Source: Geoalkalibacter ferrihydriticus DSM 17813 (GTDB taxonomy: Bacteria > Desulfobacterota > Desulfuromonadia > Desulfuromonadales > Geoalkalibacteraceae). From it: a stretch of DNA of 64,000 bases. Made by a program: the position numbers and the translations under genes. How positions within the stretch are numbered: position 1 is the first letter of the stretch; the number at the start of each line of letters is the position of its first letter. The stretch covers positions 645,923-709,922 of the forward strand of contig NZ_JWJD01000001.1 in NCBI RefSeq assembly GCF_000820505.1, read 5' to 3'. The notes beneath the pieces were generated by a model. It ran no database searches. It saw only the letters and a program-made list of their open reading frames with translations, and was not told where the DNA came from. Of the stretch, positions 1-8,967 are shown in pieces.

Positions 1-11
1 TGCGCTCCGCG

Positions 12-44
12 TTATCTGCGATAATATATTTGATAATGATTTTC
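12..44 (+). promoter_or_regulatory. possible iron-box-like operator
   Basis: An inverted repeat TTATC-TGC-GATAA (12-24) is followed by GATAATGATTTTC (32-44), whose first nine bases match half of the Fur box consensus. It lies about 40 bp before the peroxiredoxin start. A Fur or PerR link would suit a peroxidase gene, but the match is partial and the window starts here. Confidence 0.25.
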
Positions 45-82
45 CGGAATGCGGATCGTTTTCTACACCTAGGGAGGTTTCT

Positions 83-664
83 ATGGAAAACATTGTTCGA
101 AAGCCGCGTTGGGCAGGATGGGCCCGCGCAATTCTGCCGGCCCTCATGGCCTGCCTGTTGTTTGCTCCGCCCACCGGTGCAGCGCAGGAGCGCGCCGATA
201 TGTCTAAACGCCTCGGAGATCGGGCGCCGATCTTCCAGGTTGCCACGTCGCAGGGCACGCTGGTGGATTACGACAAGGATTATTACGGCCGTCATCATCT
301 GGTGATGACTTTCGTTCCAGCCGCTTTTACCCCTGTCTGAACGGGGGAAATGGAGGGTCATCAGAGAAATCTTTATCTCTATGACCGCTTCAACGCCCGC
401 GTGGCGGGCGTCAGTCGTGACCAGGTTGCAACCCTTGAATTCTGGGCCAAAGATTTGGGTCTGGAGTTCCCCATTTTTTCCAACCCCATCGGCCATATCG
501 GCATCTGGTTTAATGCCTTGCAGGCCGGCTATCCCATGTTCAATCGTACCACGGTGATCATCGACAAATGGGGTGTGATCCGCTACATGCAACCCGGCAA
601 TCCCGACTATCGCGGAATTCTCACCGTGCTCAAGCAGCTTCATGAAGAGGAGGGTCAGCGATGA
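83..664 (+). CDS. exported selenocysteine peroxiredoxin (in-frame UGA)
   Basis: AhpC/TSA-type peroxiredoxin that should reduce peroxides outside the cytoplasmic membrane. Translation opens at ATG 83 after AGGGAGGT (71-78). A signal peptide covers about residues 1-36 and ends near TGAAQE. The frame meets TGA at 338-340 and continues open to 664, giving 193 residues with the UGA at codon 86. Around it reads PAAFTPV-U-TGEM, which is the peroxiredoxin active-site pattern P-x3-T-x2-C with the peroxidatic Cys replaced by UGA, so Sec is the natural reading. The conserved Arg is in FNRTTVIIDKWG. No clear resolving Cys is seen in the mature part, suggesting a 1-Cys(Sec) mechanism. The stop overlaps the next gene (ATGA). 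The alternative, a nonsense mutation, is unlikely because both halves are intact and the UGA sits exactly at the catalytic position. Confidence 0.87.
336..366 (+). other. UGA recoding site with candidate SECIS region
   Basis: TGA at 338-340 is read as Sec. Bases 336-340 (TCTGA) can pair with 361-365 (TCAGA), leaving a G-rich loop containing GGGUC. Bacterial SECIS hairpins lie immediately after the UGA, so the position is right, but this stem is short and I could not fold it by computation. Confidence 0.4.
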
Positions 665-1275
665 GAGGATTGCGGATGCGCATTCTGGGGCTGGCCGCGG
701 CCTTGTTGTTGCCCCTGAGCGGCTGTGCCCTGCTCCAACCACCCCCGGCGGATGATTCGGCGAGTTCACTCAAGCGCGAGGGCGAGGCGCTGGTCTGGCA
801 GGAAGAATACAGATTCGTACCGCCGCCGGCACCCTGGCAGATCATCGATCTGGACGAGGACGACTATTCGGTGGCCTATATGAAGTTGTGTGACGAGGCC
901 TACCCCTGCCAGAGCACCCTGGCCTATGCCGAAGAGCCTTTTGGCTATTCCCTCGATTTCCAGAAGCGTCAAGAAGAGCTGTTTCAGCGGTTTTTGTGGG
1001 CCAGTCGCGTCAATTTTGCCGAGCCCGAGCTGCACAAGACCGAGGTGTTCGGTAAGGAGGGCCTGATCGCGCTAACCGAGGGCATTGAGCCGGTGCTGGG
1101 GCACAAGGTGCATGTCAAGGTGGTCTTTGCCCGGCGCGGCGAACGGGTCGTGGCTTTTTATTTTACCCAGTGGCGCGCGGCCGAAACTGCTTACGATCTG
1201 CGTGACCAGGAAGATTTTGACCGCTTTGTGGAAAACTTTGAGTTCCTGCGGCCTTCGTTTTACGAACGCTTATGA
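661..1275 (+). CDS. hypothetical lipoprotein
   Basis: Predicted 204-residue lipoprotein. An N-terminal hydrophobic stretch ends in the lipobox LSGC (Cys at about residue 22). The mature part has no family I recognise; it contains two further Cys residues (MKLCDEAYPCQS) and aromatic-rich segments. The start ATG overlaps the selenoperoxiredoxin stop as ATGA, so the two are translationally coupled and probably act together, perhaps at the membrane. An internal ATG at 676 is an alternative start that keeps the same signal. Function unknown. Confidence 0.75.
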   Translation: MRGLRMRILGLAAALLLPLSGCALLQPPPADDSASSLKREGEALVWQEEYRFVPPPAPWQIIDLDEDDYSVAYMKLCDEAYPCQSTLAYAEEPFGYSLDFQKRQEELFQRFLWASRVNFAEPELHKTEVFGKEGLIALTEGIEPVLGHKVHVKVVFARRGERVVAFYFTQWRAAETAYDLRDQEDFDRFVENFEFLRPSFYERL

Positions 1276-1284
1276 ACCCACCAC

Positions 1285-1302
1285 CCCCTCCTTGTTGAGG
1301 GG
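1285..1302. terminator. short hairpin between convergent genes
   Basis: CCCCTC-cttgtt-GAGGGG lies between the stops of two convergent genes. It has no clear T tract on either strand, so it is at best a weak bidirectional terminator. Confidence 0.35.
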
Positions 1303-1308
1303 ATAAGC

Positions 1309-1947
1309 CTAGTCAGGGTCCTGAGCCGCCAGATCGGCCAGGGCCAGGGCGATTTCGCGGCTCAGGGCGCCGAGAGTTTCACTCAGGGCGGCGACGGAGC
1401 CCGCGGCGTCGGTTTCCCTCAGTTGCGCACTGAATTCTGATTGGCGGCTCATCTCGGATGGGCCGCCGTTTTGCGTTTGGATCGCCCAGTCGGCCTGCAA
1501 ATAGGCCCGGGCGTCCGGGCCGACATCGAAGCGCCGGACTTCGATGGTTATCTGGTGGGAGGGCCGCTGCATTGCACGCCAGGGAAAGAGCAGAACCTGG
1601 GGATTGCCGGTGTGTCCGGCGAGATTCGCGGCCAGGGCGCGGGCAAGGTTTTCCTGCAAGGGCTCGGCCCACAGGGCGGCATCGATGACTTCGAACTCAT
1701 GGGCGCTGCGTCGTTTCATCAGTTGTGGTCGATCGAGATAGGCGGCGATGCGCACCGGCCCGATGCCCGGCAGAAAGGAAGGCCGCTTTTCACTGAATTG
1801 CGCAAGCGGATCGGCCTGTATTGGGCTGAGGGTGTAGTAGCGGGTTGCTTCGCTCTGCCCCTCGCCGAGCATCAGACACCCGCCGAGCAGCAGGGCGGAC
1901 AGAAAAAAGAAAACCGTCGGGCAGAGTTTTCGTAGAGCAGGGTTCAT
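1309..1947 (-). CDS. ABC transport auxiliary lipoprotein (PqiC-like)
   Basis: A 212-residue lipoprotein with lipobox LGGC (about residue 24) followed by the typical RYYTLSPI segment of the ABC-type transport auxiliary lipoprotein family. These lipoproteins are the outer-membrane-facing partner of MCE-type lipid transporters. It is the last gene of a four-gene minus-strand operon (permease, ATPase, MCE protein, lipoprotein); its ATG overlaps the MCE stop as ATGA. Inferred role: accepting or delivering phospholipids at the outer membrane. Confidence 0.82.
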   Translation of the reverse strand: MNPALRKLCPTVFFFLSALLLGGCLMLGEGQSEATRYYTLSPIQADPLAQFSEKRPSFLPGIGPVRIAAYLDRPQLMKRRSAHEFEVIDAALWAEPLQENLARALAANLAGHTGNPQVLLFPWRAMQRPSHQITIEVRRFDVGPDARAYLQADWAIQTQNGGPSEMSRQSEFSAQLRETDAAGSVAALSETLGALSREIALALADLAAQDPD

Positions 1948-2945
1948 CGCGATGCTCCTCCTTTGCCGCGCAGCAGGGCGTCGGGGTGGCGCTCGAGAAA
2001 ATCGCTGAGGATGCGCAGAGAGCGTGCCGCCGCCGCCACCTCGGCCAGGGTGCTTTCCAGTTGAAAGCGCAGACTCGAATCCTGCGCGACCGTCTCTTTG
2101 ATCGCGGTCATGGTTTGTCGGGTTTCATCCAGGGCGCTCTGCCCTGCCTGCGCCGCATCTCCAAGCACTTCGGCCAGGGGCAGCAGTTGCCGGTCGAGAT
2201 TGGTCAGCAGTAGCCGGGCGCTGTCCAGGGTTGCGCGCAGTTCCTGATCGGTTCCCTCCAGGCGCTGCTCCATGCCGCGCACCAGGCTTTGCACATCCGA
2301 CAGGGTTGCACGGACATCGTGCAGGGTTTCGCCGAAATCGGGTGACTGCACGAGCTTTTCCAGCCCGTCGAGAACCCCGACGACTTTGTGAACGATTTCG
2401 TCGAGGGGCAACTCCTCGATGGTGCGCGTCCACTGCTCAAGGGGCGAGGGAATCGTCGGCAGTTGCGGATGCCTGGTGGGTACATCGACCAGGCGCGGGG
2501 GGCGGTCGGGGAGCAGGTCGATATTCACCAGCAATTGCCCAGTGACGATGCTCTGGAGTTGCAGTTGGGCGCGCAGACCGCGTTCCACCATGAGTTCGAT
2601 GAACTCTTCGGTGCCAACGTCCATTTCCTGTGTTACTTCGTCTTTATCACAGCACACCCGGATGAAGCGGTCGGGTTGAACTTCGATCATCACAGGGATG
2701 CGAAAGGAAAGGTCGCGTTCGTCGAATTCGATACGGATCTGCACCACGCTGCCCACCTGAACGCCGCGAAATACCACAGGCGCACCGACATTAAGACCTT
2801 TGACGGAGCCGTCAAAATACAGCACGTAGCGCTCCGTGGCGCGAAAAAAATGGCCGCCGCCGAAAATAATGACCGCGGCGAGGGAAAGTGCCAGCGCCCC
2901 CAGAACAAAGGCGCCGACCAGGGCGGGATTGACTTTTTTGCTCAT
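1944..2945 (-). CDS. MCE/MlaD-family lipid transport protein
   Basis: One N-terminal membrane segment (VNPALVGAFVLGALALSLAA) is followed by an MCE domain (LYFDGSVKGLNVGAPVVFRG) and a long, mostly helical C-terminal part rich in Leu, Gln and Glu, as in PqiB/YebT-like proteins that form periplasmic lipid conduits. I chose ATG 2945 because GGAGGA stands six bases upstream; an ATG at 2951 overlaps the ATPase stop and is too close to that site. Length 333 residues, longer than E. coli MlaD (about 180), so closer to the MCE plus coiled-coil type. It acts between the permease/ATPase and the lipoprotein. Confidence 0.85.
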   Translation of the reverse strand: MSKKVNPALVGAFVLGALALSLAAVIIFGGGHFFRATERYVLYFDGSVKGLNVGAPVVFRGVQVGSVVQIRIEFDERDLSFRIPVMIEVQPDRFIRVCCDKDEVTQEMDVGTEEFIELMVERGLRAQLQLQSIVTGQLLVNIDLLPDRPPRLVDVPTRHPQLPTIPSPLEQWTRTIEELPLDEIVHKVVGVLDGLEKLVQSPDFGETLHDVRATLSDVQSLVRGMEQRLEGTDQELRATLDSARLLLTNLDRQLLPLAEVLGDAAQAGQSALDETRQTMTAIKETVAQDSSLRFQLESTLAEVAAAARSLRILSDFLERHPDALLRGKGGASR

Positions 2946-2947
2946 GC

Positions 2948-3724
2948 TCATTCCTCCGCGCCGCGTCGGAGAAAGCGGCGCACACGCGGATCGGGGCACT
3001 CATCGCGCAAATTAACGGGATTGCCGCGGGCGATCAGGGTGCGGGACTCGGCATCGAGAAACACGGAGTCGGTGCCGATGGCAAAGATGCTGGCCAATTC
3101 GTGCGTCACCATCACCACCGTGGCACCGAGGCTCTCGCGCAGTTCCAGGATCAGGTCGTCGAGGCGCCGGGCGCTGAGTGGATCAAGGCCGGCCGATGGC
3201 TCGTCGAAAAACAGAATGTCGGGATCCAGCGCCAGCGCTCGGGCCAGACCGGCGCGCTTGCGCATGCCGCCGCTGATTTCCGCCGGATAGTGGTTCCCGA
3301 ATCCGGCCAAGCCCACCAGGGCCAGTTTAAATTGGGCCAGATCGCGAATTTCCTTGTCGCTCAGGCGGGTGTATTCACGCAATGGCAGCTCCACGTTCTC
3401 CGCCACCGTCAGCGAACTCCAGAGAGCGCCGCTCTGATAAAGAATACCGCAATGGCGCAGAAAGCGCTTGCGCGTCTGTTCATCGGCCTCCCAAAAGCTC
3501 AAAGCACCATAAAAAATGCGCCCGGAAGCGGGTTTCTGGAGCCCCACCAGGTGACGCAGCAGGGTGCTTTTGCCACAGCCCGAACCGCCCATGACGACGA
3601 ATATGGCGCCACGGGCGATGCTGAAGGTCAGATCGCGCTGAATGACGGTCTCGCCATAGGCCAGGGTCAGATTTTCGACCCGGATGGGGAATTCGTTTTT
3701 TGGTGGCGCGGCAACCGAGGACAT
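2948..3724 (-). CDS. ABC transporter ATP-binding protein (MlaF-like)
   Basis: ATPase of the lipid transporter, 258 residues. Walker A GGSGCGKST, signature SGGMRKRAG and Walker B ILFFDEPSAGLDP are all intact; the SGGMRKR form with DEPSAGLDP is typical of MlaF/Ttg2A ATPases. The start at 3724 (MSSVAAPPK) is chosen because earlier codons do not resemble the family and overlap the permease side. It lies 65 bp after the permease gene and directly before the MCE gene, so one transcript is likely. Confidence 0.87.
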   Translation of the reverse strand: MSSVAAPPKNEFPIRVENLTLAYGETVIQRDLTFSIARGAIFVVMGGSGCGKSTLLRHLVGLQKPASGRIFYGALSFWEADEQTRKRFLRHCGILYQSGALWSSLTVAENVELPLREYTRLSDKEIRDLAQFKLALVGLAGFGNHYPAEISGGMRKRAGLARALALDPDILFFDEPSAGLDPLSARRLDDLILELRESLGATVVMVTHELASIFAIGTDSVFLDAESRTLIARGNPVNLRDECPDPRVRRFLRRGAEE

Positions 3725-3789
3725 GGATGTGGGTCTCACGTTGGAGGCTGATCCTGTTATTGCTGACCGGAGAGCGGACAGCGCTGAGC

Positions 3790-4935
3790 TCAAATTCCTA
3801 CCACGTAGTAAATCACTGTCAGCAAGGCATTGGCGACAATGATCCACACGATGGCCGTGACCACCGCCGAGGTGGTCGCCAGACCGACGGCCGCGGCGCT
3901 GCGTCCACACTGCATGCCGCGCAAGCAGCCGGCCACGGCCACAATCAAGCCGTAGGCGGCTGCCTTGATCAGGCCGGTGACAAAATGAATCAGCGGCACG
4001 CCGTTAATGGTCTGCTGATAGTACTGGGTTGCGGGGATGTCGAACAGACCGATACCCACCAGGGCACCGCCGAGAATGCCCATGAGCATGGCGTAGACGG
4101 TCAGCAGCGGCAGCATGAATCCCATCGCCAGCAGGCGTGGCAGCACCAGGAAGTCCATGGGTTGCACGCCGAAGGTGCGCAGCGCATCGATCTCCTCGTT
4201 GACCTGCATGCTGCCGAGTTGCGCCGCGTAGGCGGCACCGGTGCGCCCGGCCATGATGATGCCGGTCATCATGGCGGCCATGTCGCGCGCCATGCCCAAA
4301 CCAACCGCGTCGGCGATATAGATCTCGGCGCCGAACATGCGCAGCTGCACGGCCCCGACAAAGGCAAGAATCAACCCGACCAGCAGGCTGATGAGGGTGA
4401 CGATGGGCAGGGCCTGAACCCCGGCTTCATGCAGATGGAGCAGCAGGTCGGACCGGCGGAAACGCGCGCGGCCGCTGCCCAGGCGCATCAGGCTGAAAAA
4501 CACCTCGCCGAAAAACGCAAGGTTGTCGATGCCTTTGCGTCGCCATTCCAGCGTCGCCGCGCCAAGCTGATGGAGGCGCGAGGGTGTCTCTCGGTGCCCG
4601 CTGCCGCCCTGCTCGGGAACCGCTTCGGCCAGGTTCAGCAATCGTTGGGCGCCGCTGGGAAGCCCCTCACGCAGGCAGGTGATTTCCCGGCGACGGCAGG
4701 CGTCGGAAATCCCCAGCACGAAGGCCAGAAAACGGCTGTCCCAGGTGCCGAGATTTTCGCCGCGCAGCACAACTTCCCGCGGGCCCGCCGCGAGTTGGGT
4801 AAAAAGATCGGCCGTGTCGGGCAAAGGTTGGTCGCCTGCCCAGGTGCCGGAAAAGCAAACGACCAGACGGTTATCGTCGCTACTCTGCCAGGTAATCTGT
4901 GCGGGTGCGGCATCAGGGTTGGACATGGTCGGCAT
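3790..4935 (-). CDS. MlaE-family ABC permease with N-terminal STAS-like domain
   Basis: About 381 residues. The first about 120 residues look like a STAS-type domain (ITWQSSDDNRLVVCFSGTW, ... LGTWDSRFLAFVLG); the rest is the MlaE permease with membrane helices and the conserved stretch MARDMAAMMTGIIMAGRTGAA and GSMQVNEEIDALRTFG. GTP-free, ATP-driven lipid movement across the periplasm is the family role. The start at 4935 has GAGG six bases upstream; 4926 and 4983 are alternatives. First gene of the minus-strand operon reaching to 1309. Confidence 0.85.
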   Translation of the reverse strand: MPTMSNPDAAPAQITWQSSDDNRLVVCFSGTWAGDQPLPDTADLFTQLAAGPREVVLRGENLGTWDSRFLAFVLGISDACRRREITCLREGLPSGAQRLLNLAEAVPEQGGSGHRETPSRLHQLGAATLEWRRKGIDNLAFFGEVFFSLMRLGSGRARFRRSDLLLHLHEAGVQALPIVTLISLLVGLILAFVGAVQLRMFGAEIYIADAVGLGMARDMAAMMTGIIMAGRTGAAYAAQLGSMQVNEEIDALRTFGVQPMDFLVLPRLLAMGFMLPLLTVYAMLMGILGGALVGIGLFDIPATQYYQQTINGVPLIHFVTGLIKAAAYGLIVAVAGCLRGMQCGRSAAAVGLATTSAVVTAIVWIIVANALLTVIYYVVGI

Positions 4936-5122
4936 GCAAGGCCTCGGTGAGCGGCGCGTTCCGCGGCAGGTCGCGGCAGACAAGCACAGTTTTGAATACC
5001 AGAAAACCTATCACAGGCCGCTCAAGACTCAAGGTTATTCGTTCATGGAGGCCCATGTTTTCTCTTGGCGCAGGCCGTCCGATCCGTTATGAATAGGGAC
5101 CTGCCTGCTCTTGGAGTTGCTT

Positions 5123-6343
5123 ATGACCCTGTCCGTTGCGGTGCTGATGCGGGTGTTTCTGCCCTTCTGCTTCGCCTATTTTCTTTCTTATCTTTTCCGT
5201 ACCGTCAACGCGGTTATCGCGCCGGATCTGATTGGCGACCTGGCTCTGGAGCCGGCGGGCCTCGGTCTGTTGACGGCAGCCTATTTTTTTGCTTTTGCCG
5301 CCTTTCAATTGCCCCTGGGGCTGCTCCTTGACCGCTTCGGCCCACGCCGGGTGGAAGCGGCATTGTTGCTGGTGGCGGCCGCCGGGGCCCTGCTCTTTGC
5401 GCGCGCCGAAAGCATGAACGAGCTGCTGGTGGGGCGCGCCTTGATCGGCCTGGGGGTTTCGGCCTGCCTGATGGCGGCGTTCAAGGCGTTTGCCCAATGG
5501 TTGCCGCCCGAGCGCTTGCCCCTGGCCAACGGCATTCAGATGGTGGCGGGAGGGTTGGGAGCCCTGGCGGCCACAGCACCGGTGGCTGCCGCCTTGCATG
5601 TCACCGACTGGCGCGGGGTGTTTACCCTGCTTGCCCTGCTGACCTTTGTCGCCGCCGTGGCATTGTTTCTGGTCGTTCCCGAGAAGCCGCGCGAGGGCGT
5701 TGGCGAAACCTTGCCCGAGCAGTTACGCGGTCTGGGAAAAATCCTACGCAGCCCCGCCTTCTGGCGTGTCGCGCCCTGGGCCTGCACCGGCCAAGCGGCC
5801 TATCTCTCCATCCAGGGACTGTGGTCGGGCCCCTGGCTGCGCGATGTGGCGGGTCGCGGTCGCGAGGAGGTGGCCTACGTCCTGCTCTTGATCGCGTTGA
5901 CCATGACCGCCGGCTATTTCTTTTTCGGCGCCCTGGCCGAGCGTCTCGGGCGACGCGGCGTCGCGCCCATGAGCGTAGCGGCCTGGGGCATGGGGGCGTT
6001 CATGCTGGTGCAGGCACTGCTGCTTCTGCAATGGCAACCCCTCACCCTGCCTTTGTGGCTGCTGTTCGGGTTCTGCGGCACGGCGTGCATCCTGCCCTAT
6101 GCGGTACTCTCCCAGGCTTTTTCACGCCATCTGACCGGGCGTGCCAATACGACCCTCAATCTGCTGGTGTTTTCCGCAGCCTTTGCCGCCCAGTGGGGCA
6201 TCGGGGCGGTCATCGGACTCTGGCCTGAAACCGCCCAAGGCAGCTACGCGCCTGAAGGTTATCGCGCCGGTTTCGGCATGATTCTCGCCTGTCAGGTACT
6301 GGCGCTTCTCTGGTATGCGCACAGCGGGCGGCGCCGGGAGTGA
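5123..6343 (+). CDS. MFS transporter
   Basis: About 406 residues with twelve predicted membrane segments. The MFS loop signature appears as GLLLDRFGPRRVE between segments 2 and 3, and FGALAERLGRRGVA in the second half. The start is ATG 5123, six bases after GGAG; a TTG at 5111 lies upstream of that site. Substrate cannot be read from the sequence. It is transcribed divergently from the lipid-transporter operon. Confidence 0.8.
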   Translation: MTLSVAVLMRVFLPFCFAYFLSYLFRTVNAVIAPDLIGDLALEPAGLGLLTAAYFFAFAAFQLPLGLLLDRFGPRRVEAALLLVAAAGALLFARAESMNELLVGRALIGLGVSACLMAAFKAFAQWLPPERLPLANGIQMVAGGLGALAATAPVAAALHVTDWRGVFTLLALLTFVAAVALFLVVPEKPREGVGETLPEQLRGLGKILRSPAFWRVAPWACTGQAAYLSIQGLWSGPWLRDVAGRGREEVAYVLLLIALTMTAGYFFFGALAERLGRRGVAPMSVAAWGMGAFMLVQALLLLQWQPLTLPLWLLFGFCGTACILPYAVLSQAFSRHLTGRANTTLNLLVFSAAFAAQWGIGAVIGLWPETAQGSYAPEGYRAGFGMILACQVLALLWYAHSGRRRE

Positions 6344-6353
6344 TTTCACCGTC

Positions 6354-6487
6354 GTAACTGTTCAGCATGCACCGCTGGGTACGGCGGCATCGCTTGCGGC
6401 AAAAACTCACCTGCGGCTCAAACATTTGCCGCAGCACTCACCCGCCGCACCCTGCGGCACTGTCGGACGTCGCAGCTGAATAGTTAC
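6354..6487. repeat. 134-bp palindromic repeat, copy 1
   Basis: Begins GTAACTGTTCAGC and ends GCTGAATAGTTAC, terminal inverted repeats of 13 bp with one mismatch. The interior is GC-rich with several small palindromes (TTGCGGC, GCCGCA). It ends at the base before the GH65 stop codon. A related copy lies at 8968-9103. It encodes nothing obvious and looks like a MITE or REP-type element. Confidence 0.6.
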
Positions 6488-8896
6488 TCACTGCCTTTCC
6501 TTTTTCCGCGCAGCGCAGAGCTGAGACTCTCCTGCAAGGGGCAGCGCGATTTCCTCGTCCGGTTTCAGTTCGACCCTTTGCCCCTGATGGCTGAGGGTCA
6601 GCCCCTGCCCTTCGCGCAACCGGTAGCGCGCCTGTTGGTGGGTAAATTCAACTTCCAAATCCTGTCCTTGAAAGATCAGACAGAAACGCAGACGGCAGAG
6701 CATTCGCGGCAGACGCGGGTCAAAGCTCAGGCGCCCGCCGTAATCACGCATGCCGGCAAAGCCGTAGACTGCCACCATCCAGGTGCCGCCCATGGAGGCG
6801 ATATGGCAGCCGTCACGCACGTTGCCGCCGATATCGGCCAGATCCATGAGTACCGCGTAGCGCGCGTAACGCACCGCCTCACCTGAATTGCCGATTTCGG
6901 CGGCGATGATGGACTGAATGCAGGCCGACAGGGACGAGTCGCCGGTCGTGAGAGGATCATAGTAGTCAAAATTGCGTTTTTTCTGTTCGCGGCTGAACTC
7001 GTCGCCAAGCAGAAACATGGCCAGTACCACATCGGCCTGCTTGATCACCTGGTGACGGTAGATGACCAGGGGATGGTGATAGAGCAGCAGGGGAAATTTG
7101 TCACGCGGCGTGTTTTTGATATCCCAGATTTCGCTGTCGAGAAAATTGTCATCCTGGGGATGGATACCCAGTTCCTCTTCATAGGGGATGAACATGGCGT
7201 CGGCGGCGCGCTGCCAGTCGGCGATTTCTCCCTCTTCTAATCCGGTCTTGTGAACCAGGGTGGCATAATGCTCGGGATGCTGGTCTTTCATGGTCCCGAC
7301 AGTGGTGGCCGCATACCAGAGATTTTCCCGGGCCATGAGATTGGTGAAGGCATTGTTGTTGACCACCGTAGTGTACTCGTCGGGGCCGGTGACGCTGTGG
7401 ATGCAGAATTTTCCCCCCTGCCGGTCGGAAAAAAACCCCAGATCCAGCCACAGGCGCGCCGTTTCCACCAGCATCTCGGCCCCCTCGTTGAAGAGCAGGG
7501 CTTTGTCGTCGGTGACTTCAACATACTTGCGCAGGGCGTAGATGATGTCGGCATTGATGTGATATTGGGCCGTTCCGGCGGCGTAGTAGGCGCTGGCCTC
7601 TTCGCCGTTGATGGTGCGCCAGGGAAACAGGGCACCTTTCTGGTTGACCTCCCGCGCGCGTTCGCGGGCGCGGTCGAGCATGCTGTGGCGAAAACGCAGC
7701 AGGTTGCGCGCGATGCGCGGCTCGGTATAGGTAAGAAAGGGCAAGAGGTAAATTTCCGTGTCCCAGAAATAGTGACCCTCATAGGTCTGGCCGGTAAGCC
7801 CCTTGGCGGGAATGCCGGTGCCTTCGGCGCGTGCCGAGGCCTGCAGGATCTGAAACAGATTCCAGCGCAGGGCCTGCTGCATTTCCCCCGCCTGGCGCTG
7901 GGCTTGCTCGGCGTCGCCCTCGATCTGGACATCGGCTTTACGCCAGAATTCCTCAAGAAACACCCGCTGCTGCTTGAGCAGGTGATCGAATCCGGCGGTG
8001 AGGGTGCGATCCAGGGTGCGCTCGCTGCGCTCGCACAGCTCCTGCGGTGTAGCGCCGCCGCGCGAGCTGTGATAGGTGATGAACTTGAAGATCTGCACCG
8101 GGCGTCCCGCTCGGGCTTCCACGGAAAAGACCACACGCCCCTGTTTGCCGTCACAGCTCATATCCACGGCATAGGGGTTTTCCGTCTCGATGCGATGGTC
8201 GACGCCGCAACCCAGGGTCATGCCGCTGGTGGCCGTGCGATGGCCGAGAACCATGCGCTGCTCATTGCTCTGATGATGAACCGGAATCAGCACCTGATGG
8301 GCAAACCCGCGCGCCTGGCGTGGATCCTCCATGCCGGCCTGGTTAGGCGGCGCCTCGCGTATCTCGGAAGAGATCACCAGCGGCACATCGCCGTTGAGCA
8401 CCGTCACCTGGTAGGAGATGGCCGCCACATGACGCTGTTCCAGAGACACCAGGCGCCGGGATTCGATCAGAACCTGTTTGCCCGAGGGCGTTTCCCAGAG
8501 GACCTCGAAATCAAGGGTGCCGCTCTGCATATCGAGCACCCGCTCGTAGAGTTGCAAAGAGGCGGTCGGCAGAAAAAAAGGCTCGTCATCGACATACAGG
8601 CGAATCGTCTTGGTATCGGGGACGTTGAGCATGGTCTGGCCGGTGCGGGCAAAGCCGAAAGCTTTTTCGCCGTAAACAATGGGCCAGGTTTCGTGAAAGC
8701 CGTTGATGAAGGTGCCGTTCTGAAAGCACGGGCGCCCCTCCTCATAATTGCCGCGCATGCCCAGATAGCCGTTGCCGAGGGCGAACAGAGTCTCGGTCTG
8801 GGCTAGAAAACGGGGATAAAAGGCGGTTTCGATGATTTTCCACTCGTTGACCGGATAGATGTGCGGGGGTGGATTGAGAGTCTCGTGACGAATCAT
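6488..8896 (-). CDS. GH65 family disaccharide phosphorylase
   Basis: 802 residues with the full GH65 layout: N-terminal beta-sandwich (LFALGNGYLGMRG, GTFINGFHE), linker, (alpha/alpha)6 barrel and small C-terminal sheet. The motif TGPDEYT holds the catalytic acid Glu at about residue 507, and KGLTGQTYEGHYFWDTE is the conserved phosphate/sugar region. Members cleave maltose, trehalose, kojibiose or related alpha-glucosides with phosphate to give beta-glucose-1-phosphate; the exact sugar cannot be assigned. ATG 8896 has AGAGGA upstream. The nearby trehalose-6-phosphate synthase gene makes trehalose or its phosphate a reasonable guess. Both ends of the gene abut copies of a palindromic repeat. 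Confidence 0.85.
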   Translation of the reverse strand: MIRHETLNPPPHIYPVNEWKIIETAFYPRFLAQTETLFALGNGYLGMRGNYEEGRPCFQNGTFINGFHETWPIVYGEKAFGFARTGQTMLNVPDTKTIRLYVDDEPFFLPTASLQLYERVLDMQSGTLDFEVLWETPSGKQVLIESRRLVSLEQRHVAAISYQVTVLNGDVPLVISSEIREAPPNQAGMEDPRQARGFAHQVLIPVHHQSNEQRMVLGHRTATSGMTLGCGVDHRIETENPYAVDMSCDGKQGRVVFSVEARAGRPVQIFKFITYHSSRGGATPQELCERSERTLDRTLTAGFDHLLKQQRVFLEEFWRKADVQIEGDAEQAQRQAGEMQQALRWNLFQILQASARAEGTGIPAKGLTGQTYEGHYFWDTEIYLLPFLTYTEPRIARNLLRFRHSMLDRARERAREVNQKGALFPWRTINGEEASAYYAAGTAQYHINADIIYALRKYVEVTDDKALLFNEGAEMLVETARLWLDLGFFSDRQGGKFCIHSVTGPDEYTTVVNNNAFTNLMARENLWYAATTVGTMKDQHPEHYATLVHKTGLEEGEIADWQRAADAMFIPYEEELGIHPQDDNFLDSEIWDIKNTPRDKFPLLLYHHPLVIYRHQVIKQADVVLAMFLLGDEFSREQKKRNFDYYDPLTTGDSSLSACIQSIIAAEIGNSGEAVRYARYAVLMDLADIGGNVRDGCHIASMGGTWMVAVYGFAGMRDYGGRLSFDPRLPRMLCRLRFCLIFQGQDLEVEFTHQQARYRLREGQGLTLSHQGQRVELKPDEEIALPLAGESQLCAARKKERQ

Positions 8897-8967
8897 GGGT
8901 TCCTCTTCGGGCAAGGGGGGCCGACTGCTAAAAGATTAGCAGAGGTTGGAGAGAATTAAAGAAGAAT

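Noticed and set aside
3700-4950. 416-codon plus-strand frame opposite the MlaE permease gene
   Set aside because: It is the mirror of a clear permease gene, has His/Gln-rich composition typical of antisense frames in GC-rich DNA and no family resemblance.
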